Of a stretch of DNA of 64,000 bases, positions 54,064-62,991 are shown one piece after another. Below the pieces are notes generated by a model, which had not been told where the DNA came from, searched no databases, and saw nothing but the letters and a program-made list of their open reading frames with translations. The number at the start of each line of letters is the position of its first letter. Within the stretch, counting starts at the first letter, position 1. The position numbers and the translations under genes are program-made. The stretch comes from Pseudomonadota bacterium (GTDB lineage Bacteria; Pseudomonadota; Gammaproteobacteria; Steroidobacterales; Steroidobacteraceae): contig JADJBE010000006.1 of NCBI GenBank assembly GCA_016703895.1, positions 191,800 through 255,799 of the forward strand, read 5' to 3'.

Positions 54064-54666
54064 ATGGCTGGCGCAGTACTCAGGCTGATTGTGGGTCTCG
54101 GCAATCCGGGACCAGAGTACGAACAAACTCGTCACAATGCCGGGTTCTGGTTAGTGGACGAGCTGGCGCGTCGTCATGGCGGTGTATTTCGCAACGAGTC
54201 GAAGCATTCAGGGCAGCTCGCGCGAATCAAACTGGGTAGCGAGGACGTCTGGCTGCTGAAGCCGATGAGCTTCATGAATCGTAGTGGTGGCCCGGTGGCT
54301 AGCGTGCTGGGCTTTTACAAGCTCGTGGTCGCCGACGTGTTGGTCGCGCACGATGAGCTTGACCTGCCTGGCGGTGTCGTCCGACTGAAACACGCTGGCG
54401 GCCATGGTGGTCACAATGGGCTGCGCGACATCATCGCGACGCTCGGCAACGAATTCTGGCGCTTGCGTATCGGCGTCGGACATCCCGGTGTGCAGCGTGA
54501 AGTCGTTGACTACGTGCTCACGCGCGCCGCGAAGCAAGAGCAGGCGCTGCTCGACGAATCAGTCGTCGCCGGTGCCGATGCGATCGAACATCTATTGCGC
54601 GACGGCGCGCAGCAAGCCATGCACAAGCTGCACGCGCGGCCCGCGCCGCCAGCAACGGAGAAGTGA
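54064..54666 (+). CDS. pth: Peptidyl-tRNA hydrolase
   Basis: A 200-residue Pth that cleaves peptidyl-tRNA released from stalled ribosomes. 'LIVGLGNPGPEYEQTRHNAGFW' includes the catalytic His; 'PMSFMNRSGGPV', 'VAHDELDLPGG' with the catalytic Asp, and 'GGHGGHNGLRDI' follow. ATG 54064 is preferred; a GTG at 54058 is possible. Operon order rplY-pth-ychF is standard. Confidence 0.95.
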   Translation: MAGAVLRLIVGLGNPGPEYEQTRHNAGFWLVDELARRHGGVFRNESKHSGQLARIKLGSEDVWLLKPMSFMNRSGGPVASVLGFYKLVVADVLVAHDELDLPGGVVRLKHAGGHGGHNGLRDIIATLGNEFWRLRIGVGHPGVQREVVDYVLTRAAKQEQALLDESVVAGADAIEHLLRDGAQQAMHKLHARPAPPATEK

Positions 54667-54670
54667 AGGA

Positions 54671-55762
54671 ATGGGTATCAAGTGTGGCATCGTCGGTTTA
54701 CCGAATGTCGGTAAGTCGACGCTCTTCAACGCGCTCACCAGAGCGCAGATCGCGGCTGAGAACTATCCGTTCTGCACGATCGATCCGAACGTGGGTATCG
54801 TGCCAGTGCCTGATCCGCGCCTCGACACACTGGCGACTATCGTCAAGCCGCAGAAGATCCTGCCGACCACGGTCGAGTTTGTGGATATCGCCGGGTTGGT
54901 GGCTGGTGCATCGCAGGGCGAAGGCCTGGGTAACAAGTTCCTGGCGCATATTCGTGAGTGTGACGCTCTTGCACACGTGGTGCGCTGCTTCGAGAACGCC
55001 GACGTCGTGCATGTCTCGGGGCGTGTGAATCCGATTTCCGACATTGAGATCATTGATACTGAGCTGGCATTGGCCGATTTGCAGAGCGTCGAGAAGGCGG
55101 CAGACCGCGCCGTCAAGGCAGCCAAGGGTGGCGACAAAGACGCGGTCCGCAAGCGCGAGTTGTTCGAGCGCGTCCGCAAGCATTTGGACGGCGCTCAGCC
55201 CGTCCGGTCGCTGACCTTGAGTGCCGACGAGCGACGGGATTTGCAGGAGCTGCACCTGCTCACCGCGAAACCGGTGATGTATGTGGCCAACGTGGATGAA
55301 AGCGGCTTCACCGACAATCCGCTGTTGGAGATGGTGCGCGCCCGCGCCGCCAATGAGAGCGCGGTGGTAGTCCCCGTCTGTGCAGCGATCGAGGCTGAGA
55401 TCGCGCAGCTGGATGAGGCGGATCGGGTTGAGTTTCTCAAGGAGATGCAACTCGATGAGCCGGGTCTCAATCGCGTCATCCGCGCGGGCTATGAATTGTT
55501 AGGCCTGCAGACGTACTTCACGGCTGGGGAAAAAGAGGTGCGCGCTTGGACAGTCAAGGCGGGGTCCACCGCGCCGCAGGCGGCAGGCGCCATCCATACA
55601 GACTTCGAGCGTGGCTTCATCCGTGCAGAAGTGATTGCCTATGATGATTATGTGAAACACCGCGGCGAGGCGGGCTGCAAGGAAGCTGGGCGGTTGCGTC
55701 TCGAGGGCAAGGAGTATCTCGTCCGCGAGGGTGACGTGATGCATTTCCGTTTCAACGTGTAG
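54671..55762 (+). CDS. ychF: Ribosome-binding ATPase YchF/OLA1
   Basis: A 363-residue Obg-related ATPase. G1 'GIVGLPNVGKSTLFNALT', G3-like 'FVDIAGLVAGASQGEGLGNKFL', 'DALAHVVRCF', and the NVDE motif in 'MYVANVDESG' in place of NKxD, which gives ATP preference. C-terminal TGS domain ends 'YLVREGDVMHFRFNV'. GAAGGA lies just before ATG 54671, four bases after pth. Confidence 0.96.
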   Translation: MGIKCGIVGLPNVGKSTLFNALTRAQIAAENYPFCTIDPNVGIVPVPDPRLDTLATIVKPQKILPTTVEFVDIAGLVAGASQGEGLGNKFLAHIRECDALAHVVRCFENADVVHVSGRVNPISDIEIIDTELALADLQSVEKAADRAVKAAKGGDKDAVRKRELFERVRKHLDGAQPVRSLTLSADERRDLQELHLLTAKPVMYVANVDESGFTDNPLLEMVRARAANESAVVVPVCAAIEAEIAQLDEADRVEFLKEMQLDEPGLNRVIRAGYELLGLQTYFTAGEKEVRAWTVKAGSTAPQAAGAIHTDFERGFIRAEVIAYDDYVKHRGEAGCKEAGRLRLEGKEYLVREGDVMHFRFNV

Positions 55763-55822
55763 CGGCACGATCTCAGGCGTGGCTTCGCACCGGCTGCGCT
55801 GCGCCAAGTGTGATCGCGTTCA

Positions 55823-55850
55823 CTCAAGCGCCGGTACTCAAGGCCGATAT
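55823..55850 (+). promoter_or_regulatory. Candidate sigma28 (FliA) promoter for motAB
   Basis: CTCAAG at 55823-55828 and GCCGATAT at 55843-55850 are separated by 14 bp. This fits the flagellar sigma28 consensus (CTAAAG / GCCGATAA) at 12 of 14 positions with the right spacing. It lies 44 bp before the motA ATG, as expected for a late flagellar operon. Confidence 0.6.
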
Positions 55851-55894
55851 CAAACCTGAATCGGTCTGTTGGTTTTTACGCGAGTACCGTCGCT

Positions 55895-56782
55895 ATGTTC
55901 TTCATTATTGGCACCGTTGTTGTGTTGGGCAGTGTGGTCGGAGGATTTCTCTGGTCCGGCGGCAATCTGCTGCTGCTCTGGCACCCTTCCGAAGTCGTCG
56001 TGATCTGCGGCGCTGCGTTGGGCGCCTTCATGATCTCCAATCCCATGAAGATCGTGAAGGAGTCGTTCAGCGATGCGCTCGGCCTGTTCAAGGGCCCCAA
56101 GTACAAGCGCAGCGACTACGTCGATATTCTCAAGCTGATCTACGACATCCTCTCGAAGTTGCGCAAGGAAGGTGTGCTGGCGCTCGAGCAGCATATCGAG
56201 AAGCCCGAGAGCAGCGATCTGTTCAAGCAGTATCCGAACATACTCAGCGATCACCATCTCACGGAATTCATAACGGACTGCTTGCGTTTGATGGTGAGCG
56301 GCAATCTCGAGGCGCACGAACTGGAGAGCCTGCTCGAATATGAGCTCGAGACTCACCATCATGAAGCTGCGGCACCCTCACAGGCGGTACAGAAGGTGGC
56401 GGATGCGTTGCCGGGCTTTGGTATCGTCGCGGCGGTGCTGGGTATCGTCAATACCATGGCAGCTCTTGATGGCGCCGACACTAACACGATCGGCATGAAA
56501 GTCGGCGCGGCTCTGGTCGGAACCTTCCTCGGTATCTTCGTGGCTTATGGTCTTGTCGGCCCTATTTCGGCAGCGATGGAGCACCGCGCTAACGACGAGG
56601 GCAAGGCGTTCGAGATCGTCAAGATGGCGCTGGTAGCCAGCGTTCGCGGTTACGCGCCGCAGGTTGCGGTCGAGTTTGCCCGCAAGCTGTTATTCAGCGA
56701 AGTTCGTCCGTCGTTCGCGGATCTCGAGGCGCACCTCAAGAGCAAGGGCGGCAAGCCGGCCGACGCCGCCAAAGCCGCTTGA
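55895..56782 (+). CDS. motA: Flagellar motor stator protein MotA
   Basis: A 295-residue stator subunit with four membrane helices, the usual length. 'FIIGTVVVLGSVVGGF' is helix 1; 'ALPGFGIVAAVLGIVNTMAAL' contains the conserved proline near helix 3; 'VGAALVGTFLGIFVAYGLVGPIS' is helix 4. The cytosolic loop carries charged residues that contact FliG. Start at ATG 55895 matches the E. coli N-terminus. Preceded by a candidate sigma28 promoter and followed by motB. Confidence 0.95.
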   Translation: MFFIIGTVVVLGSVVGGFLWSGGNLLLLWHPSEVVVICGAALGAFMISNPMKIVKESFSDALGLFKGPKYKRSDYVDILKLIYDILSKLRKEGVLALEQHIEKPESSDLFKQYPNILSDHHLTEFITDCLRLMVSGNLEAHELESLLEYELETHHHEAAAPSQAVQKVADALPGFGIVAAVLGIVNTMAALDGADTNTIGMKVGAALVGTFLGIFVAYGLVGPISAAMEHRANDEGKAFEIVKMALVASVRGYAPQVAVEFARKLLFSEVRPSFADLEAHLKSKGGKPADAAKAA

Positions 56783-56808
56783 TCCATTGCTAACTCGGAC
56801 CAGCGACC

Positions 56809-57789
56809 ATGCTAGACCCGGATAAACGCCCGATCATTATCGTCAAACGCCGCAAGAAGGGCGGTCATGCGCATCATGGTGGCGCTTGGAAAGTCGCCTA
56901 CGCAGACTTCGTGACTGCGCTGATGGCGTTCTTCATGGTCATGTGGCTGGTGACAGCCGTGTCCGAAGAAGACAAGGCAGCGATTTTTGATTACTTCAAG
57001 AACCCCAGCATGGAGGACGGCAAGGCGCCGAAGCCTGCGCCCGGTCAGATGGGACCCGGTGGCGCGAGCACCAGCCCGATCAATCTCCGTGGTGGTATGG
57101 ATGCGCCCAAGTCCGCGCCCAAGAAAGAAGACGAGGGACTCGGGGCGATCGTGAAGCCGCTGACGGCCGAGCAGATGATCGAGGAAGAAGAGGCGCGCAA
57201 GATCGCCGAGGCCGCCGAGCACAAACAGCTTGAGTCGCTGATGGAAGAGCTCAATGAGGCGATCGCCAAAAGCCAGGCATTGGCGCCCTTCAAGGACCAG
57301 TTGTTACTGGATATCACGCCCGAAGGACTGCGTATACAGATCGTCGATGAGCAGAACCGACCGATGTTTGATCTGGGCGGTGCCAAGCTCAAGGACTACT
57401 CAGATGGCATTTTGCGCGAGCTATCGACCTACCTGAACTCGGTCCCGAATCGCGTCAGCCTCACAGGCCATACGGACGTCAAAGGCTACGCGCGCAGGAC
57501 CACCTATGGAAACTGGGAGTTGTCAGCCGATCGAGCCAACGCTGCGCGACGCGCGCTGGAGCAGGGCGGCCTGTCGGAAGAGAAGGTCGCTCGCGTCGTG
57601 GGCCTCGGTTCATCCGTGTTGTTCGACAAGTCACGCCCCGACAACCCCATCAACCGACGCATCAGCATTATCGTCATGACCAAGCGCGCTGAGGCCGCGG
57701 CGCTCAAGGGTGACGTCCCGACGTCCTTGCCGCTCGCGGACACACCGCCGGTTGCCGCGAATAACCCAACAGCGGCCAAGATGCCGTAG
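56809..57789 (+). CDS. motB: Flagellar motor stator protein MotB
   Basis: A 326-residue MotB with basic N-terminus, one membrane helix containing the proton-carrying Asp33 in 'YADFVTALMAFFMVMWLV', a plug/linker, and a C-terminal OmpA-like peptidoglycan-binding domain ('SLTGHTDVKGY...NWELSADRANAARRAL', 'GLGSSVLFDKSRPDNPINRRISIIV'). It anchors the stator to the wall. It starts 26 bp after motA. The Asp and the short N-terminus suggest the proton-driven MotAB type rather than PomAB. Confidence 0.95.
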   Translation: MLDPDKRPIIIVKRRKKGGHAHHGGAWKVAYADFVTALMAFFMVMWLVTAVSEEDKAAIFDYFKNPSMEDGKAPKPAPGQMGPGGASTSPINLRGGMDAPKSAPKKEDEGLGAIVKPLTAEQMIEEEEARKIAEAAEHKQLESLMEELNEAIAKSQALAPFKDQLLLDITPEGLRIQIVDEQNRPMFDLGGAKLKDYSDGILRELSTYLNSVPNRVSLTGHTDVKGYARRTTYGNWELSADRANAARRALEQGGLSEEKVARVVGLGSSVLFDKSRPDNPINRRISIIVMTKRAEAAALKGDVPTSLPLADTPPVAANNPTAAKMP

Positions 57790-57852
57790 GGCGCGAAGCA
57801 CTGCAAGATCTTGTAACTGATTGATTTGTTGGGGAATGGCTGCATTGCCGCC

Positions 57853-57881
57853 TTGACACGCGCGGGGCTGCCCGTGAGAAT
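57853..57881 (+). promoter_or_regulatory. Promoter of tRNA-Met
   Basis: TTGACA at 57853-57858 and GAGAAT at 57876-57881 with 17-bp spacing, followed by a GC-rich stretch of stable-RNA discriminator type and the tRNA 15 bp downstream. Confidence 0.55.
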
Positions 57882-57895
57882 CGCGGCCCCCGCGT

Positions 57896-57972
57896 GGAAA
57901 GGTAGCTCAGCTGGTTAGAGCACGGCACTCATAATGCCGGGGTCGAGGGTTCGATTCCCTCCCTTTCCACCA
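57896..57972 (+). tRNA. tRNA-Met (anticodon CAT), probable integration site
   Basis: A full 77-nt cloverleaf with encoded CCA: acceptor GGAAAGG/CCTTTCC, D arm GCTC...GAGC, anticodon stem CGGCA/TGCCG with loop CTCATAA, variable loop GGGTC, T arm GAGGG-TTCGATT-CCCTC. The variable region and anticodon arm resemble elongator tRNA-Met; tRNA-Ile2 (CAT with lysidine) is less likely. A T-run follows the CCA. The frameshifted integrase gene starts about 215 bp downstream, so the 3' end of this tRNA is the likely attB/attL of the element. Confidence 0.95.
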
Positions 57973-57982
57973 GTTTTTTCCG

Positions 57983-58097
57983 ATATCCGCCAGTAGCCCT
58001 GAATAGCTAAGTGTGCGGAAACACTACAAATTAAGCCTCCCCACGTCGCCCCTAATAACCGCTCATATCCGCGAGCGTGGTGACACAAGTGGTGACA
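57983..58097 (+). repeat. Short repeats between tRNA-Met and integrase (possible att/arm sites)
   Basis: Two direct copies of GTGGTGACA (58077-58085 and 58089-58097, 12-bp period) lie about 90-110 bp before the integrase start. ATATCCGC also occurs twice, at 57983-57990 and 58065-58072. Tandem short repeats next to a tRNA are typical arm-type binding sites for tyrosine integrases and their excisionases. No second copy of the tRNA 3' end is seen in the window. Confidence 0.4.
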
Positions 58098-58187
58098 TGA
58101 AATCTTTGTGCTGGTAACGTAAATGGCAAGGCCGAGTGGCGCGCTAACGCCGACGCGGCCTCTACGTTCCACCTTGGAGGCACCAAG

Positions 58188-59478
58188 ATGAGCCGCACAG
58201 CAAGCATACCCCGTCCCCTCTCTACAGGCGTCCTGTCCGAAGCGCGCGTCACCAGCGCCACGTACGACCCCGCAGGGCCATCTCGGCAAGTGCTTTGGGA
58301 TTCGAAGGTTGCCGGTCTCGGCATTCGCCTAACACCTGCCGCACGCACTTCCGGCCTCAAGGGCAAGCAAGCCGTGTTGAGCTATCGACATGCTGGCAAA
58401 AAGCGGCTTGTGTCGCTGGGTTCTTTATCGCCCGACTGGCTCAACCGATCTACGGCAAGGCTGGATCTGGAATCACTTCGCCGCAAAGCGCAGCAGCTTC
58501 GTATTGATCACGCGCAGGCGGGCACCGACCCGGCACAAGCCAAACGCACCGAGCGCCGCGCCAAGGGCCTGGAAGGCGCGCCTATTGCCAAGCTTTGGGC
58601 GGAGTACGTTGCCGAGACGATCAGACTACGGGCACAACGGAGTTCGCGGCAAATCGCGCGGGCACGCGAGAACCTGCGTGTGCGAGGCAAGCCAGTACTG
58701 GCCGAGTTCGGCGCGCTTAACTGCTGCGCAGGTCAATCGACAAATGATACGCATCTGGTTTGTTGGCCTGACAAAGGGAGGGCACCCGTACGCGGCCAAC
58801 CGCTCCCTGCAAGCGCTGAAAGCGTTCTACAATTGGCTATTGTCCGAGCAACTGGTGCCCGAGTCCGTGGGCAATCCGGCGCGCCTGATCAAGCTCAACC
58901 CAGAGCGTGCTCGCCAACGATACGTTCGAGATGAAGAAATGCCCGCGTTGCTTGCCGCAATCGATGCACGGCACGACCCGGTTGCGCGTATTTACTTTCG
59001 GCTGATTCTTGAGACTGGCGCGCGCAAGTCCGAACTGATCGCGGCTCGTTGGAACGACTACGACGCAGACAACAAGACGCTAACCCTGCGCAATACCAAA
59101 GCCGGGCACGACATCACGCTAGCCATGAGCGAAAGCGCTTGTGCGCTGGTCGCGGAGTTGCCGAGAGTGGACGGCTCGCCATGGATCTTTCCGAGCGATT
59201 CGCCGGATGAGCCGCGATTCAACTTTGCACGGGAGTGGAAAGAGATTCGCGATGCGTCGGGACTTCAGGATCTCCGATTACACGACCTGCGACGGACCCA
59301 TGGAGCAATACTTGTGCGTGCCGGGGTATCACTACCGCTTGTCGCCGCGCGTCTCGGACACAAGGACATCACGACAACGCAGCAGCACTACGCACCGCTT
59401 GAGACTGAAGCTCAGCGCGCGCTGGCGGAGCGGGTCTCCGCAGCGCTTTCTCGTGGCCTCCCGCCCGTCGCGAAATGA
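58188..59478 (+). pseudogene. Tyrosine-recombinase integrase, frameshifted
   Basis: Two frames together make a phage-type integrase. The first (58188 to about 58718) has an N-terminal arm-binding part ('LWDSKVAGLGIRLTPAARTSG', 'YRHAGKKRLVSLGSLS') and core-binding start; the second (about 58717 to 59478) continues with 'TAAQVNRQMIRIWFVGLTKGGHPYAANR' and the catalytic domain: Arg in 'LETGARKSELIAARW', 'HDLRRTHGAIL' (HxxR), 'RLGHKDITTTQQHYA' (H and nucleophile Tyr). The join requires a +1 shift near GCGCTTAAC at 58713-58721. So either one base was inserted, or the shift is translational, or it is a sequence error. As read, the protein is probably inactive and the element may be immobile. Confidence 0.85.
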
Positions 59479-60209
59479 ACCCAGCTCGGCGTCGTGGAAA
59501 GCTGTTCAACATCGCGGCAAATCTGCGGATCGTCTACCTCGACGGCATTAGCCACTCGCGCGAGGTCGAGCTGCTAGAGGCCTGCGCAAAGGTTGTCGGA
59601 CTTGCGCGGAGCTGGCTCTCGACCGTCTGCATTCCGCCGGAGAATGCCGAGCCCGACGACCATTTTGAAGTTGTCGGCGCAGCAGAAGACATGGCTAGCC
59701 TGGAAGTGATAGAGCGGTTTCAGGAACTTGAACCTCAGTTCCGCGCAGCACCCCCGAATGCTAAACGGCCTGCGGCACCAAATTTGAAAAGCCTTCTTCA
59801 GCCATTCCGAGGCCTTTCGAACACGCAGTTTTGTGCGCTTTGCGGACTATTGGACGCCGAAAACGATAACTTTGCAGGAGCGTCTTACGCACTCCAAGTC
59901 GTTAGCGAACCCTTTGACAAGCGGCAGAGAGGCTTGCAGAAGGGACCAGAATCGCGCAAGGCGACGGCAAAGCTCAAACCGTTGGTGGTTCAACTGTACG
60001 ACGAGGAATGTAGTGCCGGATTGAATGGAAAGCCGAAGCGAGGTTTCTTGAAGCGTATCGAGACCGAAGTTCGCGAAAAGTCTCGAGGAGAACCCGAGAG
60101 AGTGGACGGCGACAATCTTGGGCAGCAGATAAGAAACATATGCGGGGCGCGTCGCAAGGAACTCAAGGAATCCGCCTCCGCGAAGAACAAGGGACCAATA
60201 GGTAACTAA
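59475..60209 (+). CDS. Unknown protein of the integrative element
   Basis: A 244-residue soluble protein whose ATG overlaps the integrase stop (ATGA). I do not recognise it. The N-terminal half is mixed and acidic; a central Pro/Ala-rich linker ('APPNAKRPAAPN') leads to a basic C-terminal region ('KPKRGFLKRIETEVREKSRGEPERVDGDNLGQQIRNICGARRKEL'), perhaps nucleic-acid binding. Co-translation with the integrase suggests a role in element maintenance or regulation; this is inference. Confidence 0.6.
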   Translation: MNPARRRGKLFNIAANLRIVYLDGISHSREVELLEACAKVVGLARSWLSTVCIPPENAEPDDHFEVVGAAEDMASLEVIERFQELEPQFRAAPPNAKRPAAPNLKSLLQPFRGLSNTQFCALCGLLDAENDNFAGASYALQVVSEPFDKRQRGLQKGPESRKATAKLKPLVVQLYDEECSAGLNGKPKRGFLKRIETEVREKSRGEPERVDGDNLGQQIRNICGARRKELKESASAKNKGPIGN

Positions 60210-60284
60210 CTGGCCATTCCGTTACTAGAGCATCGGCAGGGACCATGCTGAACTAGCTTAAGTCGCACATAGCGAATTGACGCT

Positions 60285-60289
60285 AGGAG
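60285..60289 (+). promoter_or_regulatory. Shine-Dalgarno for AlpA-like gene
   Basis: AGGAG seven bases before ATG 60297 supports this short gene. Confidence 0.6.
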
Positions 60290-60296
60290 TAGTTAA

Positions 60297-60497
60297 ATGG
60301 CCCTAATAGATCGCGAACTCTTTGATCGCACAACCCTTGAGTCCCAGCTCGGTCTCCCGGCTGGCAGCATCTTTAAGCTCGATCGGTCCGGTCGCGGACC
60401 CCAACGAACTCAAATTGGCCGCCGCGTATTCTATCGCCGAGGCGACGTTGTGACTTGGCTGGACAACCTCCGTGCTGCCGAACGTTCGGAGCCATAG
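60297..60497 (+). CDS. AlpA-like / MerR-type HTH regulator or excisionase
   Basis: A 66-residue protein with a winged-helix pattern typical of AlpA/excisionase proteins: 'TTLESQLGLPAGSIFKLDRSGRGPQRTQIGRRVFYRRGDVVTWLDN'. In P4-like and PICI elements AlpA activates the integrase or directs excision and starts replication genes. It lies between the integrase block and the replication gene, the usual AlpA position, behind a clear Shine-Dalgarno sequence. Confidence 0.75.
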   Translation: MALIDRELFDRTTLESQLGLPAGSIFKLDRSGRGPQRTQIGRRVFYRRGDVVTWLDNLRAAERSEP

Positions 60498-60631
60498 CGC
60501 AACAGCTCAGAGCCTCTAAGCTCCCGCAGCGCGGCACGCCGCGCAATAGATTCAATCGATGGCCAGTGAAAACCCGTGCCAAAGAAATGGCCGGGGCAGT
60601 TAGTCGCTGCGCACCGGCCGAGGATTTTACC

Positions 60632-62629
60632 GTGAAGAATAGTAGCACAATCGCAAGCGAGGGACCTAACAAGGTATTGGCGGAAGCGCTACGCCTTGCG
60701 GCAAGCGGGGTACCCGTGTTTCCTTGCAAGGCTGACAAGTCGCCCCGTGTCTCGGGAGGCTTCAAAGTGGCGTCCAAAGACGAGGGACAAATCAGTCAGT
60801 GGTGGCGGAAGTGGCCTAACGCGCTAATCGGTGTGCCTACCGGCGCGCCGAGCGGACTTACAGGCGTTGACGTAGACCCTGTTGGCAAAATCTGGCTCGA
60901 ACTAAACCGCGATCGCCTCTTGCCCAGCGTTGTGCACAAGTCTCCGCGCGGCGAACATTTTCTGTTCGAGCATGTAGAAGGCATGCGTAGTCGCGCAAAC
61001 GCTCCTGTCAATGGCGTCGACATTCGCGCCGAAGGTGGCTATGTCATTTGGTGGCCGGCGCACGACCACACGTTCACTGGCGAACCTGGCTCCGTTGGCC
61101 CGATGCCTGGCTGGCTTCGCGACGATCTAATGTCTACGGAGACACCCGCAACGCTCGATTGCGCAGACGACCAGAGCGCGTCCACTGCTTCCAACCACTG
61201 GCTTAGCACCCTACCTGAGTGGTCTCGCCGGTTGATTCAGCTTGGGGATACTGACAATCGGTATGCGTCCAAGAGCGAGGCCATTGCCGCCGCTGAGAGA
61301 GCACTTATCGACGCGGGCGCATCAGACGACCAAATCGTTTCGACGATGCTCGCTCCTGAAAACAGAATCTCTATAGCCGTTCGTGCACATTCAACTCAGC
61401 CCGAGGAGTTCCTCCGGCGGGACATTGCGCGCATCCGACACAAGGCACGAAAGGCTGCGCCGCAATCCGAGTGCACATTCTCAGTTGAGTCCTGGGCCGA
61501 GATGCGAGACCGTCCGCCGATCGAGTGGCGAGTCGGTAGCCTGCTGCCGCAGCGGGGCGTCGCCCTCGTCTACGGCGAGTCGGGCATTGGCAAATCGCAC
61601 CTGGCGCTTTCTCTCGGCGTCGCAATGGCTAGAGGTGAAGATTGGGCGGGACTCATCATCGACGCGGCACCCGTGCTGTACGTTCCTACCGAAGGGGAAG
61701 TACGTGATCGCCTACGAGCCACCGAGGCACACATCGGCCTGACGGCTCCGTATCCGCCATTTGTTCGTCTTACGTCTGCGCCTGCCCTCGACGACGTAGC
61801 CAAGTGTGACGCACTTGCCCAGTTTGCTCGCGAGCAGGGCTACCGGGTAGTAATTGTTGACGTTCTCGCCGACTCCCTCGGCGCTGCCGAGGAAAACTCA
61901 GCGAGCGACATGCGCACCGTCTTGAGCAATGTAAAGCGTCTAGCCAAGACAATCGATGGACTGGTGATCCTCGTGCATCACAGCGGCAAGTCAGGCACCA
62001 GTGAGCGCGGGTCGTCTGCCCTACGCGGAGCCGCGACAACCGTTCTGCGGCTCGAACGCGCAGGGACTCGGCTCAAGTTGATAGTTGAAAAGATGCGCGA
62101 TGCGTCACCTTTAGAGCCGATGTATTTGCGGCTGCTACCGGTAGAGTTCGAAGGTGGCTCAAGTGTCGTTCTGGTCTCGGCAGACGCGCCCTCGCAGGAT
62201 ATCCCGGAGACAGTGGTCAAGTCGCTCCGCATTCTGCACGAGTGTGGGGGTAACACCGGCATGAAATTCAGTAGGTGGCGCGACTCGTGCACGCACGTGA
62301 GCCCGTCCAGCTTCAAAGGCAATCGCAACCAATCAGGGCACATTCGCAGGCTAGAGGACGCCGGCTTGGTCGAGGTGATCGGGACGCGCGGAAATCGCGG
62401 AACCCTGTATCGGCCGACTGCCGCCGCCCGAAAGCGGTTTCGCTTGAGTGAGTTGGGGGATTTACCCGCAAATGGATTAGAAATTGAGCAAGCGATCCCT
62501 GAAGGGCCAACGGGCCAAAGTCGGGCCAATCAGCCTAATAGCCTCACAGGCAATCGGGATGGGCTAAACCCCCACTCCAAGGGGTTAGCCCGTAGCCCAA
62601 CCGAACCGCAAGCCGGAGATTCCCCGTGA
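60632..62629 (+). CDS. Primase-polymerase/AAA helicase-like replication protein
   Basis: A replication protein of about 665 residues. The start is taken as GTG 60632 with GAGG eight bases upstream; ATG 60587 is an alternative. The N-terminal domain is a bifunctional primase/polymerase type: 'LRLAASGVPVFPCKADKSP', 'TGVDVDPVG' (metal aspartates) and 'HKSPRGEHFLF'. The second half is a RepA-like AAA domain with Walker A 'GESGIGKSHLALSL', Walker B-like 'RVVIVDVLADSLG' and 'LVILVHHSGKSGTSERGSSALRGA'. A C-terminal winged-helix region follows ('HIRRLEDAGLVEVIGTRGNRGTLYRPT'). It likely drives autonomous replication of the element. No origin is recognised. Confidence 0.82.
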   Translation: MKNSSTIASEGPNKVLAEALRLAASGVPVFPCKADKSPRVSGGFKVASKDEGQISQWWRKWPNALIGVPTGAPSGLTGVDVDPVGKIWLELNRDRLLPSVVHKSPRGEHFLFEHVEGMRSRANAPVNGVDIRAEGGYVIWWPAHDHTFTGEPGSVGPMPGWLRDDLMSTETPATLDCADDQSASTASNHWLSTLPEWSRRLIQLGDTDNRYASKSEAIAAAERALIDAGASDDQIVSTMLAPENRISIAVRAHSTQPEEFLRRDIARIRHKARKAAPQSECTFSVESWAEMRDRPPIEWRVGSLLPQRGVALVYGESGIGKSHLALSLGVAMARGEDWAGLIIDAAPVLYVPTEGEVRDRLRATEAHIGLTAPYPPFVRLTSAPALDDVAKCDALAQFAREQGYRVVIVDVLADSLGAAEENSASDMRTVLSNVKRLAKTIDGLVILVHHSGKSGTSERGSSALRGAATTVLRLERAGTRLKLIVEKMRDASPLEPMYLRLLPVEFEGGSSVVLVSADAPSQDIPETVVKSLRILHECGGNTGMKFSRWRDSCTHVSPSSFKGNRNQSGHIRRLEDAGLVEVIGTRGNRGTLYRPTAAARKRFRLSELGDLPANGLEIEQAIPEGPTGQSRANQPNSLTGNRDGLNPHSKGLARSPTEPQAGDSP

Positions 62630-62991
62630 GAAACAAAGTTGGTCGCCCGCACGGCCCCACGCCGGGTCGAGGCCGGAAGCCCTATGACCCAACGACGCTG
62701 ACGCGAGAAGAGCAGCACGCATTGGTCGTCATTGCTGCAAATCCTAACGAGAAGCGAATCGACATCGATCGGTATGTTGTGCCCAGTCGATGTCGTCTCT
62801 CGACAGTGTCGAACTCACCCATCGGCCGTTGGATGCTCGACGAGCTGGAACACCTTCCGCCTGAGAAGCTTGAGCCCTACCGTCTTGCGAACCTCAAGAC
62901 GATCAACAAGGATCGCCGCCGATCTTATCGCGACAAACTTGAACTACCACCACTGCCGTGGATACCAGCCGATGACGACACCCAAACCTGA
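62626..62991 (+). CDS. Small unknown protein of the element
   Basis: A 121-residue basic protein starting at GTG 62626, overlapping the replication gene stop by four bases. The N-terminus is Gly/Arg/Pro-rich ('GRPHGPTPGRGRKPYDP') and the middle has a helix-turn-helix-like stretch ('LTREEQHALVVIAANPNEKRIDIDRYVVPSRCRLSTV'). Probably DNA-binding; no family recognised. Overlaps the next gene by 20 bp. Confidence 0.6.
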   Translation: MRNKVGRPHGPTPGRGRKPYDPTTLTREEQHALVVIAANPNEKRIDIDRYVVPSRCRLSTVSNSPIGRWMLDELEHLPPEKLEPYRLANLKTINKDRRRSYRDKLELPPLPWIPADDDTQT

